A stretch of DNA of 64,000 nt from Cordia subcordata (taxonomy: Eukaryota > Streptophyta > Magnoliopsida > Boraginales > Cordiaceae), in assembly GCA_028554755.1 (NCBI GenBank), contig JAPTOF010000002.1, positions 28,019,001 to 28,083,000 on the forward strand, in the 5' to 3' direction. Both the position numbers and the translations under genes were made by a program. The notes under the pieces are model-generated. The model had not been told where the DNA came from, searched no databases, and saw only the letters and a program-made list of their open reading frames with translations. Numbering within the stretch: the first letter of the stretch is position 1; every line of letters begins with the position of its first letter. This document shows positions 9,958-22,721 of this stretch, in pieces.

Positions 9958-12376
9958 AATCTAGCTAGCATGCAACATGACTTGTGGGGCTAGCAATGAA
10001 GGAATGGGTTTCTATGTGTAAGCCAGCATTATATGAGGCCATGGCCGAAAACACTTTCTCCAACAATCAAGATTTGAAGTGTCTTTATGAAAAAGGAAAA
10101 TGTAACAATCAATTAATTGATGTTTCTAGCTACAAAATGATCCATTGTTTAACTTCAAGTAGCTAGTTGCATGTTATTAATGCAAGATTTATCGGCTATA
10201 AATAAATAAAAAATTAGTAAAGATGATGGGGCGTATCTGAAAATCATTAAAAGATGTAATTATGCTCGAAAGGCAATAAAAGTCGCATAACAACTTAAGC
10301 ATTTGAGCAGACCGATATTATTGTGTTCTTATCATAAATGGCCAAACGTTATATTTTCAATAGATCGGAAAAGGAAAAGGAAAATATGGAAAACGTTAGA
10401 CAAAGTTGTAGATAAGTATTTCGAAAAAAATGAAATGGGAATAAGGAGAAATTTCGAAGTACCGAATATTTCTGAATTATTCTAATATAGAATATGTTTA
10501 ATTTTGGACTATATATACTATTTCTGAATTATTCTAATATAGATTATGTTAATATAGATTATGTTTAATTGATTATGTTTAATTTTGGACTATGTATACG
10601 AATTTATATTTAAGCATTGGATTTATAACGATATGATATGGATTTTATTTGGAGTATAAAAATATTTAACACTTCTTTTCACTGGTGTGAAATATTAATT
10701 ACAGACTCCTGTCGTTAATTAAACTTCTTTTGTTGTCATTAATATCATTCATTATTCATTTTTTTTTTTAAAAAACTGTAATCAGTTTTGAGAAAAGATT
10801 CCTTAACTTAATTCCCTCACCAGGGGGTTTAGAGTGACGAAATTCATGAGGACTTCTATATTTGGACTACGCCAACCAAGGCTGGCACGCGATTAGTTCT
10901 TTCAGAAAAGTTTGCAAAAGTTAGTTTCTTTCTAGGAGGCCCAGATAACAACCCATCTTGTTCAATCAACCCAACCCATTATTTCTACGCGTTTTCTATC
11001 AATAAATTTAATAACTCCATTTGTAATTTTATTTTTACCAACGCGTTCGCATTATTTAAAAGTTTTTTGACCGGATAAAAACATAAAAATATATATTGTT
11101 TTCTAGAAATGGATTTTTAAAGTTAGGGCAAAAATTTATTGGTCCCTACTATATAGCGAGAGAATAACCTATGCAATACATGATAAATAAATATATTAAT
11201 ATCTTTATTTATTATCCGTGGTCAATTATATTTTTACACCCTATGATTCGATAAAATATATAAAAAAATTTATATAATTGAGTTTTTGATAAGTTTTAGA
11301 CATATAATAATTGAATAAAATATTTACATTGAAAAAGTAAAATAACAAAATTAGGAAAAGAAAATTAATTGAAGATGAATAATATATTTATTGGGGAGGA
11401 AAAATTTGATAGAATTAATTAGACATGTAGCATTAAAAGATAAACATCCATTGTATTTTATAAAACATATTGATATGGTGTAGATATATAAATTTTTGTC
11501 TTCTATGTGAGGATAAAATATAAATATGTTTTGTAAAATTTAATTCTTCTTAAAGTTTTCAACATTGATCTATTTCTTAGTGAAAGTTTGCACTAATTGA
11601 ATAGAATATTTAAATTGGGAAACCAAAATAAAAAAAATTTATGGATATTAGTAAAAAAGGTATAGATTTTATGGAGGAAAATATCTCATGGAATGAGGAC
11701 ACGAACTCTCTTTTTATAATATACCGAGTAAAACTCGTTCGATGCATGAAAGAAATGTGTATTTTAATGTCTTTTTAAATGATCAATTTGTATGTTCTAT
11801 GTGATGATAAAATATAAATAAATTTTATAAAATTTAGTTTTTGATTAATTTTTATACTGTCCATGGTTTTCTATGAGAGATTTGTAGTAACTAAATAAAA
11901 TTAGGAAAGTAAAATAAGGCAATGATATAGTCTAAAAAACTAGATGATTAATATATTTATTAGAGTTTAACTTACTTTTGGACGAAAAAGAATTAATAGC
12001 ATTAGCATATGTAACACTAAAGATAAATACATATAGATATCTATAGATAATGATGTAGCTATGTAAATATAGATTACAGAAAAGTTTTAATTAGAAAATA
12101 ATTTTTCTTGACCAAGATGGAATAAAGTCTTATTGGAGGGGAAAAAAAGAGTAAGACATGATGATACGTGGCATAACAAAACATAAACTTTCACTCTAGG
12201 CAAAATGATTCTCTTAAAGATAGTTTGTTTTTATAGATCAAAAAAAGATTCTTAATATTTTTGTTGATCTGATAATTGATGAATTATTTTTCACTAAAAA
12301 GACACAAGCTCATTGTCATTGGCCTAATTAGAAAAATTTTCTTTATGTAAACTTGTATTCTTTTTCATAAATACTA
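9958..12376. other. Intergenic AT-rich DNA, likely decayed repeats
   Basis: No convincing gene. A short duplicated motif (TTTCTGAATTATTCTAATAT) occurs at about 10469 and 10521. The 11100-12370 part shows several loosely repeated phrases (for example GATAAAATATAAATA) that suggest old transposon remnants. Short frames at 9984-10166 and 10303-10485 have no known motif. Confidence 0.4.
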
Positions 12377-14260
12377 CTAGTAATCCCTAAGCCCGTGTTT
12401 TGCACGGATCAATGTTTTTATATAATTCTTAGAAATTTGTAAACCGTTTAATCACATAATGAAATTTAAACTATTTTGAATTAAGAAATTTGAAGTATTT
12501 TGATTAAAGAAATTTTGAATTAATAATGAGAAGGAGTAGAAGAAATAAAACACAGGAGGAGATTATTTGCTAACAAAAGCTTTTGACCATCTCAAAATTT
12601 TTGAGGGCTTTTCTCAATTACCTTGCAATTAGGGCCATTTTGTCTCCATTCATGGTCCTAGTGTCTTCTTGTTTTGTTTCTCATATCCTGTGCTTTTGAC
12701 GAGTTTATTGAGTTACTTTTTTTATATATATAATTTTTGTACTTTTTAAACATGTTATAAATATGAATTTTGTATTTTTATTTTTTGTAATTTTGTATTT
12801 GTTCTTGTACGTTCTTATTGCATAACTAATAAAAATAGAGCCAATAATGACTAAAGTTACTGGTTTTACTTCAAATTAAGAGATAGTTAAGATGATTCAA
12901 CACCTTCTATGAGTTCTTAAAATATAATTATTGTTAAATTTTTTATATGTTCTAGATATCCTATAAATATAATTTTATGTGTGTTTCTTTTTTATATTTT
13001 GTGTAGTTTTTCATTTTAGAAATCCTATAAGCATGATCTTTTATATTTGTTATTGAGTAATTATTAAAAGCAAAGCCCACAAAAATAAAACATTATTTAT
13101 GTGGCGTCAAATTAGAAGATAATTAATATGATGTGTCATCTCCTAAGGCTTTTCGAAAAATAAAATAATATCTTTTAAAACCTCTTAAATCTTTTAGGTA
13201 TAATTTTATTAATAGTACTATATAAATATTATGTTGAAAATATTAAAACATTGAGTAAAGAGTTTATGATAACATAAAATAAATCTAGAAAAGAATAGAT
13301 AAGAATTTGATATGTATATTATGAAGAATATGAAATAGACAAAGATAAATTACAACTAAAACTGCAAAGCAAATAAAGTTGAGGTCTGAATTTGATTCAA
13401 TGTCTGAACTCTTTCGACTATGGAAAACTACAAATGGTGGAACTATGTAAAACTGCATGCAACTAATTAAGACCGGGTGGAGTAAGACTTGCTTCTTGGT
13501 GTATCTTGTGCTTTGCTAGAAGACCGGTATTTATAGGTGCTAAAAGAGATAAAGCCTTCATTATCACATTCATAGAGAAATTCCAAAAGTTGCAAAACTT
13601 CCAAGCACCAATCACATACTCAAGATCATGGAGAACTTCAAAAAGTCTCATAACCTCTTAGAATTTCAAATCCAACTTAATAGAAAGAAAAGTCCCAAAA
13701 TAATTAATGATGAGAAAATCTCTAATTTCTCATTCACTTTCAACATATTGTAGATTAATTTGAACATATTAAAACATTAAGGACTTATTTTTGAAAAATG
13801 GTAACATAATTTGAACATGTTAAAACATTAAGGACTTATTTTTGAAGAATGGCAACATTAGGGACCCGTGACATAGTTTGCTTCTTGAAAATTAATAATT
13901 TTTAGATGAAAATGATTATATATAGATATTATATGTGTGTGTGTGTGTTATTAGCTTTAAAATTTGATTATTAATTTGTTATAAACGTATAGTTATAATT
14001 ATCTTTGAAAAATTGATTATTAGTTTATTTTGTTATAAATTCCTATTTCTTTTAACCTTATAAAGTGAAGATGATATGGCAAAATAGGAGGCATTATAAA
14101 GGTGACATGTCATTCATATGCAAGTAATGTTGCATGCTATTAGAGATAAAAAAAAATGCAAGTGATATGGCATGTTGTTAGAGATCAAAAGCTGATATGT
14201 CATGGAGAGAACTCACAAATTAGCCAGCAGAACAACTTTATATATATAGTATAATATAGA
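12377..14260 (-). mobile_element. Non-autonomous Helitron (1.9 kb)
   Basis: Read on the minus strand, the element starts TCTATATTATACTATATAT at 14260, preceded by A. It ends GATTACTAG at 12377, followed by T. This is the A|TC...CTRR|T arrangement of Helitrons. About 12 nt before the terminal CTAG lies a hairpin, CCGTG-caaaa-CACGG. There is no terminal inverted repeat or target duplication, and no Rep/helicase frame, so it is non-autonomous. It contains a (GT)n and direct repeats (ACATTAAGGACTTATTTTTG at about 13773 and 13825). Confidence 0.8.
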
Positions 14261-14299
14261 TATATGTGTTAGCTTTTAAAGCTTTGAGGTAAAATTGCA

Positions 14300-14307
<8 letters not shown>

Positions 14308-14339
<32 letters not shown>
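14308..14339. repeat. (TA)n microsatellite
   Basis: Uninterrupted TA run following a short (TG)n, just outside the Helitron 5' end. Confidence 0.9.
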
Positions 14340-14341
<2 letters not shown>

Positions 14342-14679
14342 TTGATTATGTAGATAAACATGTATAAAAAATATTTTAATTCATAATTCCACAAAATTTC
14401 AAATTCTATTATATTTTATGTTATTCTCACTTAAATTTAAATTCTGATAGAGAAAATTTAGTAAAGAAAAATTCTCAAAAGAGAAGAAGGGAATGGGTTT
14501 GCTTTAAAAACATATAATTAAATGTATAATTTATGTTTAAACATATAACTAAAAGTATATCTATGTAGTTAAAAGTAGTCACTAAAAATATTTAAGCTCA
14601 TAAACTAAAGGTGATTAAAAGTAGTCATTAATAATTTTTTTAAGCTCATAAATTAAAAGCGATGTATCAAAATGTAATA

Positions 14680-14806
14680 TGATGTGACTTGTTAGTAGGG
14701 CTTTATACATGTGACATGACATGTAATTAGAGCTCAAGAAAACTAATGTGGCAATCATAGAGCCCATATGTTATATTGTAGAATAACTTTATATATATAG
14801 CATAGA
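14680..14806 (-). mobile_element. Second Helitron 5' terminus (fragment)
   Basis: On the minus strand TCTATGCTATATATATAAAG starts at 14806, preceded by A, closely matching the 5' end of the 12377-14260 Helitron. The following sequence (to about 14680) also resembles the 5' region of that element, with the order preserved. No matching 3' hairpin-CTAG could be paired with it, so only the 5' part is claimed. Confidence 0.55.
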
Positions 14807-17800
14807 TTCTTTATGATTATTAATACACAATTCTTCAATATTGATGTTGACTTTACACTTATTTATATATAAAATATTTTATATCATTAATCTTCTTATT
14901 AAATCTTGATCCCCTAATATTAAATTATTGGCTCTGCCCCTCAATGCGAATACCTCATTCCACGTAGCCATCTATTTAGCTTTTGCTATGTTTTCGGACA
15001 TGGTGAATATATAACTTTGATTTTTTGGAAGCTTGTTTGGGTTTTAAATTTGAGAGCTTGTTGAAACTCATGGTACCTATAAAACAAACAATAAAGCTAG
15101 GTTAGACTTTTTCTTTATAGCCTAGAACATGGTAAAGTTTTCCTTTTATAGATTCGTCATATAGATTTATAATTTTTCTTCAACCAAGTTTCAAATTTAA
15201 CGGAAATGAAAGGCCATTAACTTGTTAGACTTTTTCTTTATAGCCTGGAACATGGCAAAGTTTTCCTTTTATAGATTCGTTATATAGATTTGCAATTTTT
15301 CTTCAACCAAGTTTCAAATTTAACAGAAATGAAAGGCCACTAACTTAGTCTTGTCACTATCTTGCTGTTGGTACATAACCATAGTAGCTAGGTTTGAAAT
15401 GTCGTATTATTAGATAAGACATTAATTATTAATGTTAAATAACATTAATTAGAATTGTAAAAGCTAATAGTGTTAGACTTTCTCTTTATAGTTTGTAAAT
15501 GGCGAAATTCTCTTGTTATATGTCATAACCTGATAACAAATAAAATGTATTTTGAATTTTAAATTTGATTCATTCTTTTATAACTATATTTGTTGTATTT
15601 AGGATACCCATAAATTGTACCATAAATATTAAACTCTAAGATAGAATGGCAATAGAAACAAAGACAGGGAACAAATAACCTATACTTAACTTGATATATA
15701 CAAGAAATCAATTATTTTTTCATATTATTAGTGCCAGTCTATGACTAACGTCTTTTATGTTTTGCTTCCGCAAATTTTTCTCTTCTTATTTTAATCTTCC
15801 AACACACAACGTTAAAATGTATGTCACATCACTTTTAGACCATACTATCTCACCTAGAAAAATCAGATTACCAACTTTTTCATGTTCTGGGATTTAATGG
15901 GTTACATTGATGGTTCCATCCCAAAAACTTCTCCTATTTTTTAAAAAATATATTCACGTTCTTGTCGTTCATCATTTAACTTGGTATTATTCAACAACGC
16001 TACTAGATACAAATTCTCAATATTTAACTTGCTACAAAAGGTGATACTTTAAGTAGTCTCATTTAGGAAAATTTCCAAAGTTCTCAATTTTTCTTTTTAT
16101 TCACACGTAGACCTCGTTTTATGTGAGTTTTGACATTAAGGATAATAAGCTAACTAAATAAATTACAATGGGAAACATGCCTTTTACCCTTTTCACATAT
16201 AATTTTGAGTATAGTAATAGTTTAATACTTGACATGAAACAGATCCAAACTTAGGCTGCAACATTAACTGACTGAACCAAAAAAAATTTGTAAAATTTGG
16301 CAGTCATTATTTAAAACATATCATGTATAAACCTTAAAATTTCATCTCACTGACTTAACGAAGAGACAATTGATACTGTAAATTCATTACCTAATAAGCT
16401 TAATCTGCAGCAAACACAACAAAAGCTTCATTAAATATTTTCCCCTTCTATTGAATATTTTGACATATTTAATGCCACCTACAACTACTTCCATTGCTAC
16501 CTGCATCTGTATGATAGCGGTTGAGATGAGAAATGGGGGAACATCGGTGGAATAATAAATACCCCCTAGTAAATGCACCTTTTCCAGGTACCAGCGCAGA
16601 CCACGTTTTACATTTGACTAGTACTGACTACTGAGATGGCCGAAGCATTGGGTCGGCGGTGTGGGGTTTTATGTTGTTACGTTTCGAGTGTCGTACATGA
16701 TCAAGAATTTTTGGGGAGTGTGTGTGTGTGTGTTTTTTTTTTCTTCCTTTCCTTGAATATGTCGTGTTTTAAAATGATCGGTAATAGATAAATTAGAAGA
16801 GAGAACTTATTTTGTATTGATTATGAATTGGACGCCCCCTACTAGATGGGTCAATGTTGATTACTGCATAATACTAGATAAGTATAAATACCACCTCTTC
16901 AAGCCCTAAAAGGCTCCATGCGATGCCTTTAAGAAATCAAAGCAATGACGCATATGAATTTCCTCGCAATACATTATAACATTATATAATTACGAAAAAG
17001 ATCAATGGTATTGAAGGAACACTAAACGTTTATATTTATTTTATTATAATTATATCATTCCTTTATCAACGGTATCGCTCTCTGCGGCTGGTCTTCCCCA
17101 TGAGGGGATCCAAATCTCTCAAATGACATTGTGAATGCCTTCTTTTCCGGACTTCCTATTGTTTAAAGAAAAATGCTCGAAATAGTTTGACTGTGGTGAG
17201 ATCTTTTCGGCAAAAATCTTGAACATTCTACGACTCCTTCTGCAATTTCCACAAATTACCATTGCAACTCTCCCATTGTTCAAAGTGTTTAAGAATTTTA
17301 GGGCGATGGAAAATCTGCCATTTCTTGAATCTCTGAAATTACCATTGTTCAACACAGTAAGTTAGTGACTGTAATGACACAGTTAAACATGCATATCAAT
17401 TGTATTATAATCAAAAGAGACACAGTGGATAAGGATAAGCGACAACCCTCCCGTCCAAATTAGTAAGAACACCAACTGAAGTACAAAGCCGTTGCGGGGA
17501 TCAAAAGGGCCACCACACACACCTTTTGGCCAAGTCCAAGACTGAGACAAGTCCTGATAGAGTAGACAGCTTCAAGTATTCACCATATATTGCAAGATTC
17601 AGGAGCTGAATAAGTCCACCAGCATTAATTGAGCCCTGTCTTACTGATTATTATGTCTGAAATCAGTTACTTGGGAATATTGGTTGCGGAACAAAGGAGA
17701 AAAATACACTAGCTATAGACTTGTGTCATTTCTTGATGGAGAAAGATGTGGAAATCATCCAGACACACAAAACTGGAGATTCTTGATCATTTACCACAGG

Positions 17801-18445
17801 AAATTATCGACGGGTTAATATCCGTCGGTAAAGTCTATCGTTTGCAGCTGTTTTCCTTGTAGCGGCAAGCATGTTTTTATATATGATATGTGTACTCGAT
17901 CTCAAAGGTCCGAATAGGACGAATTCTTTGATTGGAGCGATGCATGTACCAGGCGTTTTGTCTTAATGTTTGTAGAAACTCTTTGACCTTTGCAATATGT
18001 AAGATAGGAAGTATGACACGTTCAATATTATACAATACATACATATTTTGGGACAAGAAAAAAATCAGTTGATAGAGCTCGATTACTGGAATAATAAGCG
18101 AAGTTCTTATCACTGGGACATTCCTAGAGGACATGTTAATGCTTTAACATAGTGACAATTAGAATTTAATTTCTCTAAGTAACATAACAATGAAATTATG
18201 ATTTCAAGATTTTGTGTAGAAAGGCGAAAACTATCATTTTAGAAGGAATTGTTTTGTTTCAATAAAGTGGATGATGTACACAAATTATGACTTTGGCCAA
18301 AGCAAAAGCAAAATGCTTAGTATTTTTTTTCTTCTCTCTTTTCTTGGAGTAAGAGATTGATGCAATCTAATGTCACAACAAAATTTTGAGTAGAATGTAT
18401 GTGAATCCACTATCAGAAAACTGAATCTTCGCTCTTGACTTTTTC
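14807..18445. other. Intergenic DNA downstream of the kinase gene
   Basis: AT-rich to 17000. Between 17040 and 17720 composition is closer to genic, and minus-strand frames read sensibly in short blocks (for example NAGGLIQLLNLAIYGEYLKL near 17615-17555), but nothing is recognisable and blocks are not continuous. The kinase 3' UTR is expected to enter from the right at 18445. Confidence 0.35.
15101..15346. repeat. Tandem duplication, 2 x 123 bp
   Basis: GTTAGACTTTTTCTTTATAG starts at 15101 and again at 15224; the two 123-bp units differ at only about ten positions. A weaker third copy of the beginning (TTAGACTTTCTCTTTATAG) occurs near 15474. No coding potential. Confidence 0.9.
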
Positions 18446-19894
18446 CTAATCCACCAACAATTTTGACTCCTCCAGCTTTTTACCATCAGGGCTGTTCACA
18501 ATTTTTACCACAGCTCCACTGTTGTTCACCAGTCTCGCACTTTGCAGCATGCCCGTTGACCTTGACTTGCTCAACCTTACGCTAGGCATCTTCACAGCCA
18601 ATCCCGCTCTCCTCCTCCCCACAGGAACATCTGACGGCTTATATTCCACCATCTCGCTAAGCGAACCGATCGATCTAGATCTGACCACCCGATCATTGCC
18701 TCTTGAACTTGTTTTATTACTTTCTAACTGCATACTCGTCACATTGGATACTTTCCGATTTCTCCGGCTTCCCACTCTTGAAGTTTTGATCATTTCTACG
18801 CTCTCATCCAATGGTTCGTATTTACCGGCACGCTCGTAGTTGCTGGCGTTACTAGGGCGCGTGCAATGTGTCACGCGCCCAACGCGCCGCCCTAATTGAT
18901 TCCATATCGGCGACTTGATCCTCTTGTACACAATCTTCAAACATTCTACCACCTCCGCCATTGCCGGTCGTTTTGCCGCGGTTGACCTCACACACCGGGC
19001 AGCCACCACCGCGAGCTTCCGCAACGCCAACGTATCTTCCGGCTCGCCGATTCTCGGATCACAAATCTCGGTGATATCACCGGACTTTATTGCCGGCAAG
19101 GCCCAGTCCACTACCGACGGCGGACTATAATTCATGTCGATTGCATTCCTTCCACTAATAATCTCCAGCAACAACGTCCCGAAGCTGAACACGTCAGACT
19201 TGGTGCTGAGATCACCCGGCGCAAGATAGCCCGGATCAAGGTACCCTAACGTCCCCGCCGGCGGCGTACACTTAACACGAACGTCCTCCACGTGTCCCCT
19301 CAAGGCTAACCCGAAGTCACCGAGCCTGGCGTTAAGCTCACCGTCGATCAAAACGTTGGACGACTTGATATCTCTGTGTATGACAGGCGGGTTCGAAGAA
19401 TGCAGAAACTGGACCGCTTTCGCGACTTGCAAAGCGAACCGGACACGTCGAGCCCAACCGGGCGGTCTGGAAGCAGCATGAAGCCAATCATATAAAGACC
19501 CGTTGGGCATTAGCTCTACGACTAGTAACTTAGCCTTAGTGGTCTTCTCATCAGCAGCGTAGCCAAGCAAGTTGACAAGGCTTGAGTATCGAAGCCGAGA
19601 GAGGATTTCGATTTCGTTGTCGGCAGGGGTAGAATTGGAAAATGAGACATATTTAGGGTCAGTTTGTTTGGTTCTCTTAACGGCGGCAATGAGCTTGTGG
19701 TTATGGAGATAAGCTTTGTAGACACAGCCATGGCTGCCTTTGCCCAGTAGGTTCTTCTCCGAGAAGCCATGGGTGGCAGCGTAAAGATCAGCGAAGGTAA
19801 ATTCTCTGATCTTCAAGGACTTCTTGGTAAAATCCCAGTTGGATGAATCACATGTTGCAATGGCCGATTCTGTATTGCATGAAAGATACCCCAT
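18446..19894 (-). CDS. Lipid-anchored receptor-like cytoplasmic kinase (At3g51990-like)
   Basis: An intronless 482-residue serine/threonine kinase. The N-terminus MGYLSC provides Gly2 for N-myristoylation and Cys6 for palmitoylation, and there is no signal peptide or transmembrane helix, so it should sit on the inner face of the plasma membrane. The kinase domain spans about 45-325: glycine loop GKGSHG (51-56), Lys73 in AAVKRT, probable helix-C Glu97, HRD at 173-175 with Lys177 (RD kinase), DFG at 193-195, activation segment GTLGYLDPGY at 214-223, and SDVFSFGTLLLEI. The last 150 residues are basic and Ser/Arg-rich without a domain. The N-terminal sequence and single-exon structure resemble Arabidopsis At3g51990. 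All catalytic residues are present. Ligand, partner receptor and substrate cannot be read from sequence. Confidence 0.95.
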   Translation of the reverse strand: MGYLSCNTESAIATCDSSNWDFTKKSLKIREFTFADLYAATHGFSEKNLLGKGSHGCVYKAYLHNHKLIAAVKRTKQTDPKYVSFSNSTPADNEIEILSRLRYSSLVNLLGYAADEKTTKAKLLVVELMPNGSLYDWLHAASRPPGWARRVRFALQVAKAVQFLHSSNPPVIHRDIKSSNVLIDGELNARLGDFGLALRGHVEDVRVKCTPPAGTLGYLDPGYLAPGDLSTKSDVFSFGTLLLEIISGRNAIDMNYSPPSVVDWALPAIKSGDITEICDPRIGEPEDTLALRKLAVVAARCVRSTAAKRPAMAEVVECLKIVYKRIKSPIWNQLGRRVGRVTHCTRPSNASNYERAGKYEPLDESVEMIKTSRVGSRRNRKVSNVTSMQLESNKTSSRGNDRVVRSRSIGSLSEMVEYKPSDVPVGRRRAGLAVKMPSVRLSKSRSTGMLQSARLVNNSGAVVKIVNSPDGKKLEESKLLVD

Positions 19895-19926
19895 TTTTTG
19901 TGTGGTATATATTTTTGTGAAGCAAG

Positions 19927-19934
19927 TTTATATA
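19927..19934 (-). promoter_or_regulatory. TATA-like element of the kinase gene
   Basis: TATATAAA on the minus strand ends 33 bp before the ATG. If used, the 5' leader would be only a few nucleotides long, which is unusual, so transcription may instead start farther upstream (TA-rich DNA at 20380-20425). Confidence 0.35.
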
Positions 19935-21618
19935 TGAAATGGAGAAGAGAAGGCAATGGCCATGGCTTGGGAGTGGGTAAACAGTCTTTTAATTAATTTT
20001 GATGTTAAAAGTGCGGGTCAAGGACTGCTTCGTGTTTTTCTTTTTCTTTCTTCTTTACAGCTTTTCTGAGATGAGCTTAATAATCAAAGCTAGGAAGGTT
20101 TGAAAAATCATCTCCAATTCGTGGCTTTCTTTTTCCTTTTTTTTTTAAAAAAGAGAAAATAAAATAAAAATAAAATAAATTCAAAAGGTGATGGTTTGGT
20201 AATAGGATTGTATAGTATTTTTTAATGGTTGGTTTGACATGCAAAGGCGTGCGACCAGTTTTTGAGTATGCGAGCGAGGGAATTTCTTGGGCATGAGCTT
20301 TATATCGGTGGGCTCAATATTTGCATCCACGAGGCTAGTACTTTACACACACTTGTACATAAAAAATATACATATATTATAAATAAATATATATATATAT
20401 ATATATAGATATAGATATAGGTAATATTAGGTATTATATTAACATTTTATGTACTAATTTAATAAGGGAGATCAAAATAATTTAAATTTCGAACCATTTA
20501 ATTTCACATTCGAAGGTTATCTATATTATTGATCGAACAGAAGATTATTCACAATAAAAGGTTGTAATCTTGAACTTCCCAATCTTCAACTCTCTTTAGT
20601 TTTGATTTAAATCCTCTTTTATTTGTGCTCGACCTCTTAACCTATGTCAAATCAGCCCTTTCGAGTTTGCAAGTTAGCAATCATATTAGGTGGCGAAGGG
20701 AGGTTCAGTTCATCTTATATACAATAAGTCTTTATCATGCTCTTTTTTCTTCATTAAATGAGATAAAGCCTAGCTGGCCTATGAATATAGTTTAAACATT
20801 ATTGATGTCTCCCCATCATAAATAGTTAGGATTTTTAATTGATTTAAAATAAATTTAATACGATACTATTTAAAATGAATTTCTTGTCGTGAAAGTCTAT
20901 TTCTACTAGCTAGCTAGGCGGCTATATACAGGTGGGTGCGTGATAATTTGGACGAGGGCATTACAGCTTATTATTTGATGAGACACCACATAATTGGTGT
21001 TTTAATTGGACCTCTATATTAGTTTGATCATCAGACAAGAAAGTCAATAAGCTGTCCCCTTCATATAAATTCGACAATCTTTTGGAACTACCATTTTCAA
21101 TTCTTGGAACCATCTCACAACTGCTTGTTAGGTTTTTTTGTAAATAAGCGCAAGCCTTTGTCAGATTTATTGTACGTAAATATTTAGTAGTAATCAATTT
21201 TAGATAATTGCTATCAGTAGGAGTAGATGGCACAATCGTTCACTTGATGTGCCATGACAGACCCAAAAAGAAAAAAAAAAAAAGAAAAAAAATCTATTTG
21301 GAAAGGCAACGTACACATCTCACTAGTGTATTTTCTTTCGCTTGATCCATTTTTTTTTTTTTCAAGGGACAACAAATTAAGACCTTTTCTTGAAAGAGAA
21401 AAAAAACATCTTAAGACTCGTGTTACCAATTATATATATCACTTCCTAAATATTTAGAGACACCAGTAAATAGATATTTCACTTTTTACTCACTAGAGAA
21501 ACCAATATATTAAGCTAGAAAGAATTTAAATTCCATACGAATTAGATCTTCTAATCCGTATATTAGTGGGCCAAACAAATTGTGAATGTGCATATCAAAT
21601 TAATTGAAGCAGATCAAG

Positions 21619-21653
<35 letters not shown>

Positions 21654-22720
21654 CAAGTGATCGATAACTACTTCCGCCGAAGTATTTGAATATCTAAAAG
21701 GATTATCATCCAATGGAACGAAGTGAAATTTTGTCTAAGTGTTTACACTTCTTTTACGGTTTCGAAGACTGTTGGACGTGCATGGAAACAATCATTGTCG
21801 AGAATAGTGAAATCTACAACGAGAAGAGCTTTTCTGGTGATTCTCATCATGAGTATTTGCACTACAAAAATGTGGCAAACTAAATAAATTTTGATGTTTC
21901 TCTCGCGTCGTTGAGTACTTGAGGTATAAAGTTAGAAATCCCCTAAATCAATTACACAACTTATGATTAGTCAACCCACTTGGATTAGCTTCCTCGCGAC
22001 ATATATGTACGGAATTAAAAATTTTTTTTGGTATCAAGAGTTTGCTCATTTTAATATGAGAAGATTATCTTATTATTTATTAATTCCATATAGTATATAG
22101 CATTTGAATTACTCATATAATTTAAATTCAAAAAGAATGAATAATGACAAAGAGAAAATGCATTTTGAAAAAAAAAAAATCTTTCTTAAAGGGAAGTCAA
22201 TAGCCGGTGGTGATTTGCATCCCTAAATTGAAGAATAACAGAGTATGATGGCAAATCATTCGGGATTCTCGATATATCACATATATATATAGAGAGAGAA
22301 GCAAATGTATGGCTAATTAACTTACTAATTTTGGTTTGCAATTCACCATTTGTTGTCATCATCTATATCAATTGCGGGAGCTCTAAGAAGATTCTCAGGC
22401 AAAGATTACATGGGGGTCTCACCCACTAGATTTGTTCATGTCATATTAGAAGCGGCTTTGCCTCCATTCTAGAGGAATTTTTTTTTATTTTAAATTTCAT
22501 GAATTATCCAAATGCTATTTATTATATAGAGTATGGACTTGAATGACTGAAATAATCATGTCATATCAATACAGTAAAATCTTGATATGAAAATTTCTCC
22601 TATACATAGCAATTCTAATTATTTGTGATCCAAAAATAATTTTGTTCCGTGTGGGTCTCCTTTAAGTTTTCATCTACAATTGCCATATCTGAGTTCACGG
22701 GGGAAAGGGAAAGATTGTTA
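19935..22720. other. Intergenic DNA, kinase promoter side
   Basis: AT-rich with a (TA)n run near 20387-20406 and a (CT)n(TA)n run at 21619-21651. Poly-A/poly-T tracts occur near 21270-21290 and 21350-21362. No gene or element boundary could be supported. Confidence 0.4.
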
Positions 22721-22721
22721 A

